A stretch of 64,000 nucleotides of DNA from Halomonas sp. M4R1S46. GTDB lineage: Bacteria; Pseudomonadota; Gammaproteobacteria; Pseudomonadales; Halomonadaceae. The position numbers and the translations under genes were made by a program. How positions within the stretch are numbered: the first letter of the stretch is position 1; every line of letters starts with the position of its first letter. This document shows, one piece after another, positions 52,325-61,748 of the stretch. The notes beneath the pieces are model-generated. The model ran no database searches. It saw nothing but the letters and a program-made list of their open reading frames with translations, and was not told where the DNA came from. The stretch lies in NCBI RefSeq assembly GCF_025725685.1, contig NZ_CP107008.1, positions 2,108,001 to 2,172,000 on the forward strand, read 5' to 3'.

Positions 52325-55300
52325 TTATATCCAAGCATCAAAAGTGAATACAGACAACTCTCTTTTAATTATACTATTCAGGCTACGCTTATCCCTAATT
52401 AACTTCTGAGCTTTATATGACATAGAAGAAAAATCTTTGGGGCTGTGGTAAAGCCTGTCAATCCCATTCACCAACTTATCAATCGACTCTGAATTGTCTA
52501 ATATAGCGACGTCGTCATCAACAAACTCCTTAACAGCAGCAACAGAGCTTGTTATTGGCACCAGACCAGATGACATAGCCTCATCTCGCGACACCCCCTG
52601 GCTGTCCCAGCGGGTGGGACACATGAATATACCATACTCTTTATGTAAACTTGAAATTTCTTGCTGAGAAACGAACCGCTTCTCAAGCACAACATTGTTA
52701 AATCTTTTTAAAGGCTCAACAACTTCATCAAACAGCGGCCCATCTCCAACAATTTTAAATTCCAACTCTTTGAAATATGGCAACTTGCTAAGTTTAACTA
52801 TTATGGCCACAGTTAAGTCATTGGCATATTGCCTAGATGCAAAAGGCCGAATGGAAAGAATCTTTTTCCGCTGTTCTACGTCTTTTTCTACATAATTGAA
52901 AAGCTCAGTATTTATAGGATTATTTATAACTTCGCACTGGAGCTCTGGCAAGCGAAACCCTAGATCTTCCATCACCTCTTCAGAAAAATGATTAGAAACA
53001 AATACAAGTTTCAAATTCTCATCCATTGGATTAAGAATTCTTCGCCAAAATGAGATACGCCTTTCGCTTTCTTCCTTTGCTTTTTTCTCTTGCGCAGGTG
53101 TTTCTATATTGTACTTTCTTCTATACCACGGGTGTATCTCCGCCCCATGGACCCATATAGTGACCTTGATGTCAACAATATAATCTTGAAGCACTTCCCA
53201 CATCTGTTCATCTAAAAAATGAACAAGAACGTGCCGGTAATTTCCACTGCCCAGTAAGCGGTGGAGAGCTTCCTGAGATCCAGTTATGGAATCAATATTT
53301 TGAAATTCCTGCCAATAGGTTGGCTCTTGGGGGCGGAAACGAAAGACGTCAACATTCACGCCATGTTGCTTATAGCCTTTCACACGACTGTGAACGAACC
53401 CATTACGGTACAGGTCTTCGTAGCTAGGATAATTGTTGGTAAGCAGGAGAACGTCTGATTTTCCAAAAATCCTCCCCGGCTCGAGGTGTTTATGCCCAAA
53501 AACCAATCGCCGGACCGTAGTGGACCCCGCCGCATACACCCGCAACCCAAGTCTCAGAGAGGTGGCATTTTCAGGGATACTGATTACTGCATTTCTATTG
53601 GCAGGTTCAATAGCATTTTCAATTCTTTTACCGGAAAAATCAAAAAATAATACCACCAGGCTCAGGTTCAACCCCGGCTCTATTTCCAGGTGGATAGGAA
53701 GACCTTGCTGCCGAATACCCTCGATGTCCGTAGACAGTTTCTCTATGGGAATGTTCTCCGGGCAGTAGAGGTATTCATGCTGCCCATCGGGCATTCTGGA
53801 GGATAGTGTCAGGCATACGCCATCAATCTCGGCTTCGATAGCCGGATTTTTGGAAACCTGAATGGCAGCGGACGTTTTGGAATCGGTGTGTTGGTCAAGG
53901 TGATCCGCGTATGAAGACTTCCTGGTAATCATGCGGCCCAATAATGCACCGGACAATGCATGACTCCCGTTCTCAACATCCTTCTTCGGCTCAGAAGACT
54001 CAGCGGCTTTGTTCAGTTCCTCAAGTGCCAATCCATGGTCCAGGCAAAAATCATCCACCTGCTGGGCGATTCGGTCAGCAATTGGCCCATTGGGCACATT
54101 GGAACAATAATTGAAGCGATCGATCGCAAACTGCTCGTTCAGTTTATATTGCCAATGTTCCAGCCCATTTAGCCATGCAGCCGCATCGATTTCGCTTGCG
54201 GCCGGAGTCTGAATTGCAGAGCAACGAGCAAGCAACGTCTCCGCTGGTCTGTACTCGGTGCCCTGATGAGCAAGGTGGCAGGCATCATCGCTCCATGTGT
54301 ACGAGGCCCGCTTACCAAGAACCTGCACTTCGCGGTATCGCGTTGTCAGCGCGATATCCAAAAGGTAGTTGGGGCCGTAATAATCCTGGGTAGAGATCCC
54401 TGCAATCCAGTCACAATCCTTCGCCAATGCCGACAAGATGGCACCTTGCAACTGGTCGGATGCCAGCCAGGTCACCTGGGAGCCTTCCTCCTGCTTCACC
54501 GGAGCCAGCTGTTCGTCCGTTAACCCTGGCGCATGAACAATCGTCAGGCTAACACCCACGCCCTTCTGGCGCTTCCATTGCTCCAGCAGCCAGCTCACAT
54601 CCTGCTCTGAGTTCGCCAACCCGACCATGCGGAAGGTAGGTAGCGGCGTCTTGCGTTCTAACTGAGTAATTCTGGAAAGGGCATAGGCCAATCGATCTTC
54701 GTAGGTATGCTCACTCAACACTTTCCGTAAGGCTGCAAGCCGGACACGGTCGGTTTTACCGTCTGCTTCCAGTGATTCCAGTTCGCTGACCAACTGCTTG
54801 CCGTTGTCGCTGGAGAGCACGAGATCCCCAAACATCAGTCGCAGCCCCCGGGAATAGTTGCTGACCGTCAACGTGTTGGAAGCCAGCAGTTCGTAAACCC
54901 TGCGCGCGAACATCGTCTGGGACTGCTTTATGGAATTCAGGTTAATGGCATAACGATACCCTTTATACGCCTTATCAATTTCGGAAAACGGCAAAGTTCC
55001 CACTATGTGTGGCCAAAATGCCTCTGGAAATTTATAGTTGGGATCGTCTTTGCCATGGTTTCTGTCATAGATCTCCAAGGGGCGGTATTTCGGGAAGGTA
55101 CGGACAAAATCCTCTAGGTCCCTCGTGCGCTCCGGGTACCGAGCGTAGTAAGCGCCAGCGAAACAAAAGGCATCCTTTCGCACATACTTTTCAAACGGAT
55201 TGTGCTCGCGAGGCTGACATGCAAAGGGCAGAAAATAAATTTCACCGTGGCCCAAGGCCGCTTTGTAACGGGGTACGCAGTCAATATCCGTTGTAAATAC

Positions 55301-56779
55301 GTAGTCAAAAAGGCGAGCGGTATTCAAAAATGTCTCGAAGTGAACAGGGTCTTCCTTGTTCCAGAACATGGTCGGAATGTGCCGTTCTCGGCACCATCGC
55401 AGGATTTCCTGAAGTTCCTGGCTGGTGTGCCCCACTTTGCTCCCCCAGAGCTGGTCCTTGCCGCGCCAGGCGGATTCAATGAATAGCAACTCAGGCTGGC
55501 ACTCTTCCAGTTCCGCCTGCCAGTTTATGGGGGTCAGTTGCGTTAGCTGGCATTCGGGAGCATAGGATGACCATGTAAAGTCATCCATGACACAGGCCAC
55601 CCTAAGCTCCTTGCCGGATTTACTCTTCAGAGGTTCAATGTTCAGCTCGTCAAGGTTGCGTGGGGGGACAATTGACTGGTTAACCACCAAACCCGGGGCA
55701 CGCAACAGCCTTCGCTTTAACAAGGCCCGGAGGTAAAGTGGTGAGCGAAGCAAATGGACGCCGAGGCACAGAACAAGATACCGCAAACCACCCGGCGTAC
55801 GAACACGACGCTTTAGTCGAGAAAGGTGCTTTCTCAGCACGTACGTTGGCGACTGCTGAGCCACCGCCAGTTGATTCCTCAGCTGGTTGGCCTGCTCACG
55901 CAATTCACGCTCGCGCTCAACCGCACTGGCCAATTCTTCTTTTAGATTGCCTATGCGCTGGTTGGCTTCCCTATACTTCAGGTTCACTGAATTCAGTCGC
56001 TCATTAGTTTCGCGAATACTGCTGTCTCTGTCGTATAGGTCTCCACGCAACTCTATAAGGGTTTGTTCTGGAAAATCCGGGCCAGCAAGCTGAGCTTGGT
56101 GAATAAAAAGGTGGGTAGGCGTCGCGTTATAGGATTGCCGGTAGCTATACCCGTGCGCCGCCAACCATTGAGCAATCGAATAAAAGTCTGATTGTTTCTG
56201 GCACTCAATGTAGAGTAATGGACTATCCCGGGCGATCAGGTCTTTTGCTCCTTCCAGGACATCCAGCTCCATCCCCTCCACATCGACCTTGATAGCCGTT
56301 ACCGGCTCATCAAATTCAAGGTCATCCAGCCTGATCACATCTATGGCGGCACCGTCACTACTGTCAAGCGACAGTGACTGGCCGCCCAGATTCGTTTCAT
56401 CTTCATGGGCAAATCTTGCCTTTCCCGTAGCAGAGCCCACCCCAACGCTATGGACCCAAACGGAGGCTGACAGCCCATTCGCTTCAATGCTTTGTTGCAA
56501 TGCCCGGCAAAGCAAAGCGTTCGGTTCAAATGAATGAACCCTGCATCCCGTAACCGCAGCCAGATACAGAGTGTGGTTTCCGATATTCGCACCAACATCC
56601 AGAACAAGGTCGCCGTGCTCAAGTCGTTCGGACATGCTTCTCAGCATTGCTAGTTCGTACGGCTCGCAGGAACTGGCAATTTTACCCTGGATGTAATCGG
56701 TTTTCCAATTTGGCAGGGCGATCACATAGTCGACCCTGTCAACGGAGAGAGATTTCATGTCTGAAGTATCGGCGATCAT
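52325..56779 (-). CDS. Multidomain FkbM methyltransferase / glycosyltransferase
   Basis: The 1,484-residue protein combines at least four parts. An FkbM-type SAM methyltransferase (LVLDVGANIGNHTLYLA, about 58-74; IKVDVEGMELDVLEGA near 175) is first, then a coiled coil (about 240-310). A CgeB-like glycosyltransferase follows (PTMFWNKEDPVHFETFLN, then QTMFARRVYELLASNT). Next is a region resembling a GT2 domain (about 730-940) and a beta-rich stretch, then a C-terminal GT4 domain (KLVFVSNHFSEEVMEDLG; CPTRWDSQGVSRDEAMSSG). I chose the ATG at 56779, 43 bp after wecC, though it lacks a strong Shine-Dalgarno; the ATG at 56758 is an alternative. The last 800 bp or so are AT-rich. Confidence 0.8.
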   Translation of the reverse strand: MIADTSDMKSLSVDRVDYVIALPNWKTDYIQGKIASSCEPYELAMLRSMSERLEHGDLVLDVGANIGNHTLYLAAVTGCRVHSFEPNALLCRALQQSIEANGLSASVWVHSVGVGSATGKARFAHEDETNLGGQSLSLDSSDGAAIDVIRLDDLEFDEPVTAIKVDVEGMELDVLEGAKDLIARDSPLLYIECQKQSDFYSIAQWLAAHGYSYRQSYNATPTHLFIHQAQLAGPDFPEQTLIELRGDLYDRDSSIRETNERLNSVNLKYREANQRIGNLKEELASAVERERELREQANQLRNQLAVAQQSPTYVLRKHLSRLKRRVRTPGGLRYLVLCLGVHLLRSPLYLRALLKRRLLRAPGLVVNQSIVPPRNLDELNIEPLKSKSGKELRVACVMDDFTWSSYAPECQLTQLTPINWQAELEECQPELLFIESAWRGKDQLWGSKVGHTSQELQEILRWCRERHIPTMFWNKEDPVHFETFLNTARLFDYVFTTDIDCVPRYKAALGHGEIYFLPFACQPREHNPFEKYVRKDAFCFAGAYYARYPERTRDLEDFVRTFPKYRPLEIYDRNHGKDDPNYKFPEAFWPHIVGTLPFSEIDKAYKGYRYAINLNSIKQSQTMFARRVYELLASNTLTVSNYSRGLRLMFGDLVLSSDNGKQLVSELESLEADGKTDRVRLAALRKVLSEHTYEDRLAYALSRITQLERKTPLPTFRMVGLANSEQDVSWLLEQWKRQKGVGVSLTIVHAPGLTDEQLAPVKQEEGSQVTWLASDQLQGAILSALAKDCDWIAGISTQDYYGPNYLLDIALTTRYREVQVLGKRASYTWSDDACHLAHQGTEYRPAETLLARCSAIQTPAASEIDAAAWLNGLEHWQYKLNEQFAIDRFNYCSNVPNGPIADRIAQQVDDFCLDHGLALEELNKAAESSEPKKDVENGSHALSGALLGRMITRKSSYADHLDQHTDSKTSAAIQVSKNPAIEAEIDGVCLTLSSRMPDGQHEYLYCPENIPIEKLSTDIEGIRQQGLPIHLEIEPGLNLSLVVLFFDFSGKRIENAIEPANRNAVISIPENATSLRLGLRVYAAGSTTVRRLVFGHKHLEPGRIFGKSDVLLLTNNYPSYEDLYRNGFVHSRVKGYKQHGVNVDVFRFRPQEPTYWQEFQNIDSITGSQEALHRLLGSGNYRHVLVHFLDEQMWEVLQDYIVDIKVTIWVHGAEIHPWYRRKYNIETPAQEKKAKEESERRISFWRRILNPMDENLKLVFVSNHFSEEVMEDLGFRLPELQCEVINNPINTELFNYVEKDVEQRKKILSIRPFASRQYANDLTVAIIVKLSKLPYFKELEFKIVGDGPLFDEVVEPLKRFNNVVLEKRFVSQQEISSLHKEYGIFMCPTRWDSQGVSRDEAMSSGLVPITSSVAAVKEFVDDDVAILDNSESIDKLVNGIDRLYHSPKDFSSMSYKAQKLIRDKRSLNSIIKRELSVFTFDAWI

Positions 56780-56822
56780 ATTGACCCAGTCTGAAAGGCT
56801 GTCTATTAGTGTAAGATGTCGA

Positions 56823-58103
56823 TTAGGCGCCCCACACACCGCGACAATCAACGGTTAAATGGCCAACCACGGCATCCCGACCGATCTGAGCAAACGGTTT
56901 GTGGTCCACCAGCATGACCAAAATATCGGCTTGCTCCAACGCTCTTGAGGAATCTACAAGCTCAGCCCCTTTTAACGTAAGTTTTGGCAGCGACTTTATA
57001 TTCGGTTCCACAACCAGCGTGCCACCAACGTGCTGCCCCAAGATAACCTCTGCCACACGCAACGCCGGGCTCTCCCTCAAATCATCGATATCCGGCTTGA
57101 AGGCGAGCCCGAAACAGGCGATGGTCACGTCCCTGGCGGTCTTGTCAGGATTGGCGCTCAGGTACTTGCCTACCGCCTCGTTGACCTTGTCGATCACCCA
57201 CTGCGGCTTGCCATCGTTCACTTCCCGCGCGGTGCGAATCAGCCGTGCCTCGTCCGGCGTCTCGCTGACGATGAACCAGGGATCCACGGCGATGCAGTGG
57301 CCGCCCACCCCGGGGCCGGGCTGCAGGATGTTGACGCGCGGGTGCCGGTTGGCCAGGCGGATCAGCTCCCAGACGCTGATATCCAGCTTGTCGCAGATGA
57401 TCGAGAGCTCATTGGCGAAGGCGATGTTCACGTCACGGAAGCTGTTCTCGGTGAGCTTGGCCATCTCGGCGGTGCGTGCCGTGGTGGTGATGCACTCCCC
57501 TTCCACGAAGATCTGGTACAGCGCCGTCGCGGCGGCGGAGCACCTGGCGGTCATGCCGCCGATCACCCGGTCGTTCTCCACCAGCTCACGCACCACATGG
57601 CCGGGCAGGACCCGCTCGGGGCAGTGGGCGATCCGGATATCGGACTCTTCACCGTGGGTCTGGGGGAAGGTGAGATCGGGGCGCGCCTCGGCCAGCCAGG
57701 CCTCCATCTGCTCGGTGGCCCCCACCGGCGAGGTGGATTCCAGGATCACCAGATCGCCCGCCTTCAGTACCGGGGCGAGCGACTGGCTCGCGGCCTTGAT
57801 GTAGGTGAGATCCGGCACATGGTGGTTGCCGTTCTCGGCCTTGAACGGCGTGGGCACGGCAATCAGGAAGGCGTCCGCCGGCTCGGGGCTGGTGGCCGCG
57901 CGAAGATACCCCTCCTTCACCGCGGCATGCACCACGATATCCAGCTCCGGCTCGACGATATGGATGTCACCGTTATTGATGGTGTCTACCGCATGCTGAT
58001 TCACATCCACGCCGATGACGTTCTTGCGGCGAGATGCAATGACGGCCGCCGTGGGCAGGCCGATGTATCCGAGACCGATGACGGAGATGGTGTCGTAGTT
58101 CAT
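56823..58103 (-). CDS. wecC: UDP-N-acetyl-D-mannosamine dehydrogenase
   Basis: The 426-residue NAD-dependent enzyme oxidises UDP-ManNAc to UDP-ManNAcA. It starts ISVIGLGYIGLPTAAVIASR. LTENSFRDVNIAFANELSII carries the hinge Lys neighbourhood, and the catalytic Cys is in PGPGVGGHCIAVDPWF (about 257-272). The C-terminal domain includes CFGLAFKPDIDDLRESPA. It follows wecB by 59 bp. The frame is open 17 codons before the ATG at 58103, without family similarity. Confidence 0.94.
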   Translation of the reverse strand: MNYDTISVIGLGYIGLPTAAVIASRRKNVIGVDVNQHAVDTINNGDIHIVEPELDIVVHAAVKEGYLRAATSPEPADAFLIAVPTPFKAENGNHHVPDLTYIKAASQSLAPVLKAGDLVILESTSPVGATEQMEAWLAEARPDLTFPQTHGEESDIRIAHCPERVLPGHVVRELVENDRVIGGMTARCSAAATALYQIFVEGECITTTARTAEMAKLTENSFRDVNIAFANELSIICDKLDISVWELIRLANRHPRVNILQPGPGVGGHCIAVDPWFIVSETPDEARLIRTAREVNDGKPQWVIDKVNEAVGKYLSANPDKTARDVTIACFGLAFKPDIDDLRESPALRVAEVILGQHVGGTLVVEPNIKSLPKLTLKGAELVDSSRALEQADILVMLVDHKPFAQIGRDAVVGHLTVDCRGVWGA

Positions 58104-58162
58104 GAAGCGATCCAGTGAGTGGGTAAAAAGGGCTTGGACAGAGTGGCAACGCACCGCGGTTC

Positions 58163-59290
58163 CTAGAGAGTGCCGGCCAGCGTCTCGAGAATGCGACTGC
58201 AGGCCTTGCCGTCCCCATAGGGATTGTGGGCATAGCTCATCGCCTCGTAGGCGCTGCTGTCGGTCAGCAGGCTGTGCAACTCACCGACGATGCGTTCCAC
58301 ATCGGTTCCGACCAGCTTGACGGTACCGGCATCGACGGCCTCGGGGCGCTCCGTGGTATCGCGCATCACCAGCACGGGCTTGCCGAGGGACGGCGCCTCT
58401 TCCTGGATGCCACCGGAATCCGTCAGGATCAGGTGGGCGCGGTTCATCAGGTAAACGAACGGCAGGTAATCCAGGGGCTCGATCAGGTGGACGTTGTCGA
58501 TGTCCGAGAGCAGCCGCTTGACCGGCCCGAGCACGTTGGGGTTCAGGTGCACCGGATAGACGATCTGGCAATCGGGGTGGGCCGCCGCCGTATCGTGCAG
58601 GGCCTGGCAGATGCGCTCGAAACCGCCGCCGAAGCTCTCGCGCCGATGCCCGGTCACCAGGATCAGCTTGCGATCGGCGTCGAGGAAGTCGAACTGTTCG
58701 GCAAACTGCTGCTGGAAGCGACGGCTGTCCTCGAGCTTGCGGACCACATCCAGCAGCGCGTCGATCACGGTATTGCCGGTGACATGCACCTTGGCCGGGG
58801 CGATGCCCTCCTCCAGCAGGTTCTGCCGGGAGCGATCGGTGGGTGCGAAGTGCAGCTCGGCCAGGGCCCCGGTGAGCTTGCGATTGGCCTCTTCCGGCCA
58901 GGGGCTGTAGATGTTGCCCGTGCGCAGGCCGGCCTCCACGTGCCCCACGGGAATCTGCTGGTAGTAGGCGGCCAGGGTGGTGGCGAAGGTGGTCGCCGTG
59001 TCGCCATGCACCAGCACGATATCCGGCTTGACCTCGCCCAGCACGCCCTTCATGCCCTGCAGGATGGCCGTGGTCACGTCCGTGAGGTCCTGACCGGGCT
59101 TCATGATGTTGAGATCGTGGTCGGGTACCAGTTCGAACAGGTCCAGCACCTGATCGAGCATTTCCCGATGCTGGCCGGTCACGCACACTTGGGCCTCGAA
59201 ACGATCATCGGCGGCGAGGGACAGGGCGAGCGGCGCCATCTTGATGGCTTCGGGACGCGTACCGAATACGCAGAGAGTCTTGATGGTCAT
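58163..59290 (-). CDS. wecB: UDP-N-acetylglucosamine 2-epimerase (non-hydrolysing)
   Basis: The 375-residue GT-B-fold enzyme makes UDP-ManNAc from UDP-GlcNAc. VFGTRPEAIKMAPLAL is the N-terminal signature. VHGDTATTFATTLAAYY, GHVEAGLRTGNIYSPWPEE and the UDP-binding ILTDSGGIQEEAPSLG are complete. With wecC it supplies UDP-ManNAcA. It is the first clear glycan gene of the long minus-strand array, 64 bp downstream of cysNC. Confidence 0.95.
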   Translation of the reverse strand: MTIKTLCVFGTRPEAIKMAPLALSLAADDRFEAQVCVTGQHREMLDQVLDLFELVPDHDLNIMKPGQDLTDVTTAILQGMKGVLGEVKPDIVLVHGDTATTFATTLAAYYQQIPVGHVEAGLRTGNIYSPWPEEANRKLTGALAELHFAPTDRSRQNLLEEGIAPAKVHVTGNTVIDALLDVVRKLEDSRRFQQQFAEQFDFLDADRKLILVTGHRRESFGGGFERICQALHDTAAAHPDCQIVYPVHLNPNVLGPVKRLLSDIDNVHLIEPLDYLPFVYLMNRAHLILTDSGGIQEEAPSLGKPVLVMRDTTERPEAVDAGTVKLVGTDVERIVGELHSLLTDSSAYEAMSYAHNPYGDGKACSRILETLAGTL

Positions 59291-59354
59291 AAAAGGGGGT
59301 GTTCCTGTCTTCTTCAAGCGGGAAGTTTTGCTTGGCGTCAGTCCGGTCTGACCA

Positions 59355-61268
59355 CTACAGCGCCTTTAGCAAAAGATTGATCACTTCCTGCTGATTCATG
59401 AATTCGGTATTGACCGTCACTTCAGCGGCCTTGGGCACCTCATAGGGGCTATTGATGCCGGTGAAGTCCCGGATCTTGCCTTCGCGAGCCTTGTGGTAGA
59501 GCCCCTTGGGATCGCGCTGCTCGCAGATATCCAGGGGCGTATCCACGTGAACTTCGATGAAATCACCATCGTTGAACAATTCGCGGGCGGCGTCACGGTC
59601 GGCGCGGAACGGCGAGATGAAGGCGGTGATCACGATGATCCCGGCTTCGGCAAACAACCGGGCCACTTCGCCCACGCGGCGGATGTTCTCGGCGCGATCC
59701 GCCTCGCCCATTCCCAGATCCTTGCACAGGCCATGGCGGATGTTGTCGCCATCCAGCAGCATGGTGTGGTAACCGCGACGGTTGAGCTCCACCTCCAGGG
59801 CATTGGCCAGGCTCGACTTGCCGGAGCCGGAAAGCCCGGTGAACCAAACGCACTTGCCGGAGTGGCCCTTGAGATGCTCGCGCATCGCCTGTGTCACGCT
59901 GGCGCGGTTCCACACCACGTTGGCCTTGCTGTCGTGCTCACGGAACTCGTAGGGCAGCTCGCTATCCAGCGGCCGGTGAATCATGCCGGCGCCCACGGTG
60001 ATATTGGTCAGCCGGTCGATGATGATGAAGCTGCCGGTGCCGGGGCTGGTGCGGTAGTCGTCGACCGGGACCGGGGCAGTCAGTTCCAGTTGGCAACGGG
60101 CAATGGCGTTGAGATCCAGATGATCGGCGTGGCGCTGCTCGAGGGTGTTGACGTCGACCTGGTAATCGATCGCCTTCACCTTGCCGGCCACATCCCGGGT
60201 GGCCAGCTTGAGGTCATACAGCTTGTCCGGTTCGAGGGCCGTCTCGTGCATCCAGACGATGTCGGCCTCGAAGCCGTTCGCCAGCGGCACCTCGTCATCC
60301 TCCGCGACCAGCCAGTCGCCGCGGGAGATGTCGATCTCGTCTTCCAGGGTCACGGTGATCGCCTGGCCCGGATAGGCCACCTCGAGATCGCCGTCCCAGG
60401 TCACCAGCCGCGCGACGGTGGAGACCTTGCCGGACGGCAGTGCCCTCACCCTCTGCCCCGGGCTCATCACGCCGGCCGCCAGGGTGCCGCAGTAGCCGCG
60501 GAAATCGAGATTGGGCCGGTTGACGTACTGCACCGGCAGGCGCAGGTCGCGCCGGTTCTGGTCGTGGGTGATCTCGACGGTCTCGAGCAGCTCGAGCATC
60601 GCCGGCCCTTCGTACCAGTCCATGGCTTCGCTGCGGTTGACGACATTGTCACCCTTGAGCGCCGAGAGCGGCACGAAGCGAATGTCACGCGCGCCGAGCT
60701 TGTCGGCGATCACCTGGTATTCGGCGACGATTTCGTCATAGCGCTCCTGCGAGTAGTCGACAAGATCCATCTTGTTGATGGCCACCACCAGGTGCTGGAT
60801 GCCCAGCAAGTCGGCGATGAAGCTATGACGACGCGTCTGCGTCTGCACCCCATACCGCGCATCGATCAGGAGCACCGCCAGGCTGGCCGTGGACGCCCCG
60901 GTGGCCATGTTGCGGGTGTACTGCTCGTGCCCCGGGGTGTCGGCGATGATGAACTTGCGCTTGTCGGTGGAGAAGAAGCGATAGGCCACGTCGATGGTGA
61001 TGCCCTGCTCCCGCTCCGACTGCAGGCCATCCACCAGCAGTGCCAGGTCCACGGCGTCGCCGGTGGTGCCGCTGGTCTTCGAGGCCTGGGTGATGGCGGC
61101 CAGCTGATCCTCGTAGATCATCTTGGAGTCGTGGAGCAGCCGGCCGATCAGCGTCGACTTGCCGTCATCCACGCTGCCGCAGGTGATGAAGCGCAGCAGG
61201 TCTTTCTGCTCGTGCTCTTTCAGATAGGCTTCGATGTCTTCCGAGATCATCGTGGATGTATGGGACAT
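59355..61268 (-). CDS. cysNC: Bifunctional sulfate adenylyltransferase GTPase subunit / adenylylsulfate kinase (CysN-CysC fusion)
   Basis: The 637-residue fusion activates sulfate to APS (CysN part, needs CysD) and phosphorylates it to PAPS (CysC part). The CysN GTPase has GSVDDGKSTLIGRLLHD (about 31-47), DTPGHEQYTRN and NKMDLVD. The CysC kinase begins at about 460 with WFTGLSGSGKSSLANALE. NTEFMNQQEVINLLLKAL is the normal end. The ATG at 61268 gives MSHTSTMISEDIEAYL. cysD, which usually precedes cysNC, is absent from the window, so it must be encoded elsewhere. cysQ and a putative sulfate permease lie upstream. Confidence 0.95.
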   Translation of the reverse strand: MSHTSTMISEDIEAYLKEHEQKDLLRFITCGSVDDGKSTLIGRLLHDSKMIYEDQLAAITQASKTSGTTGDAVDLALLVDGLQSEREQGITIDVAYRFFSTDKRKFIIADTPGHEQYTRNMATGASTASLAVLLIDARYGVQTQTRRHSFIADLLGIQHLVVAINKMDLVDYSQERYDEIVAEYQVIADKLGARDIRFVPLSALKGDNVVNRSEAMDWYEGPAMLELLETVEITHDQNRRDLRLPVQYVNRPNLDFRGYCGTLAAGVMSPGQRVRALPSGKVSTVARLVTWDGDLEVAYPGQAITVTLEDEIDISRGDWLVAEDDEVPLANGFEADIVWMHETALEPDKLYDLKLATRDVAGKVKAIDYQVDVNTLEQRHADHLDLNAIARCQLELTAPVPVDDYRTSPGTGSFIIIDRLTNITVGAGMIHRPLDSELPYEFREHDSKANVVWNRASVTQAMREHLKGHSGKCVWFTGLSGSGKSSLANALEVELNRRGYHTMLLDGDNIRHGLCKDLGMGEADRAENIRRVGEVARLFAEAGIIVITAFISPFRADRDAARELFNDGDFIEVHVDTPLDICEQRDPKGLYHKAREGKIRDFTGINSPYEVPKAAEVTVNTEFMNQQEVINLLLKAL

Positions 61269-61342
61269 TGCCAAAGTCCTTAGCCACAAGCTGGAAGCTT
61301 GAAGCTGGAAGAAACTCCAACCCCTTTAGCTACGCAGCCGAT

Positions 61343-61687
61343 TCATTCTTTGGTGAGTTTGCCGATCAACCCTGAGAGCATGGCGGCAATCTCCCTTGTT
61401 TCCTGTATCCATCGGTTGCCACAGGCCTTCTCGATGTAGCCGATATCGATACCGATGTAGATCTGTGTTCTCAACTCAGCGCATGAGCCCTTGGCAATCA
61501 GCAAGAAGTGCCGTTTGTCCTTGGACGTTCCACGCGTCATGCCCTCGGCGATGTTACTGGGGACCGAAAGCCCGGATCGGGTGATCTGATCCTTGAAACC
61601 AAAGTCACGCAGGTCACGCATTACCTTGTAGAGCTAGGCCGAAAGCCTAGCCGACCGCTTCCATACTTGAAGCTTCTCGAAGTCCAT
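61343..61687 (-). pseudogene. Four-helix-bundle protein (S23 / rRNA-intervening-sequence family), one in-frame TAG
   Basis: From the ATG at 61687 the frame reads MDFEKLQVWKRSARLSA, then TAG at codon 18 (61636-61634), then LYKVMRDLRDFGFKDQI and the signature SGLSVPSNIAEGMTRG. It runs without further stops to 61343 (114 codons in all, normal for the family). A sense codon such as GAG at codon 18 would restore the protein. Re-initiation at the ATG 61621 would lose helix one. GAAGCTT-type repeats lie on both sides in inverted orientation (61287-61312 and 61749-61775). The rest of the 480-bp gap holds nothing else I recognise. Confidence 0.8.
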
Positions 61688-61748
61688 CCCTCCCCCTCCC
61701 TCATCCTGTTATGCCTACAAGGTAGGCCAAGGACAGAAGGGGTTCTCT

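Noticed and set aside
61343..61621. Intact 92-residue four-helix-bundle gene starting at 61621
   Set aside because: The frame upstream still encodes the expected first helix from the ATG 61687, so the short form is better explained as the remainder after a nonsense codon.
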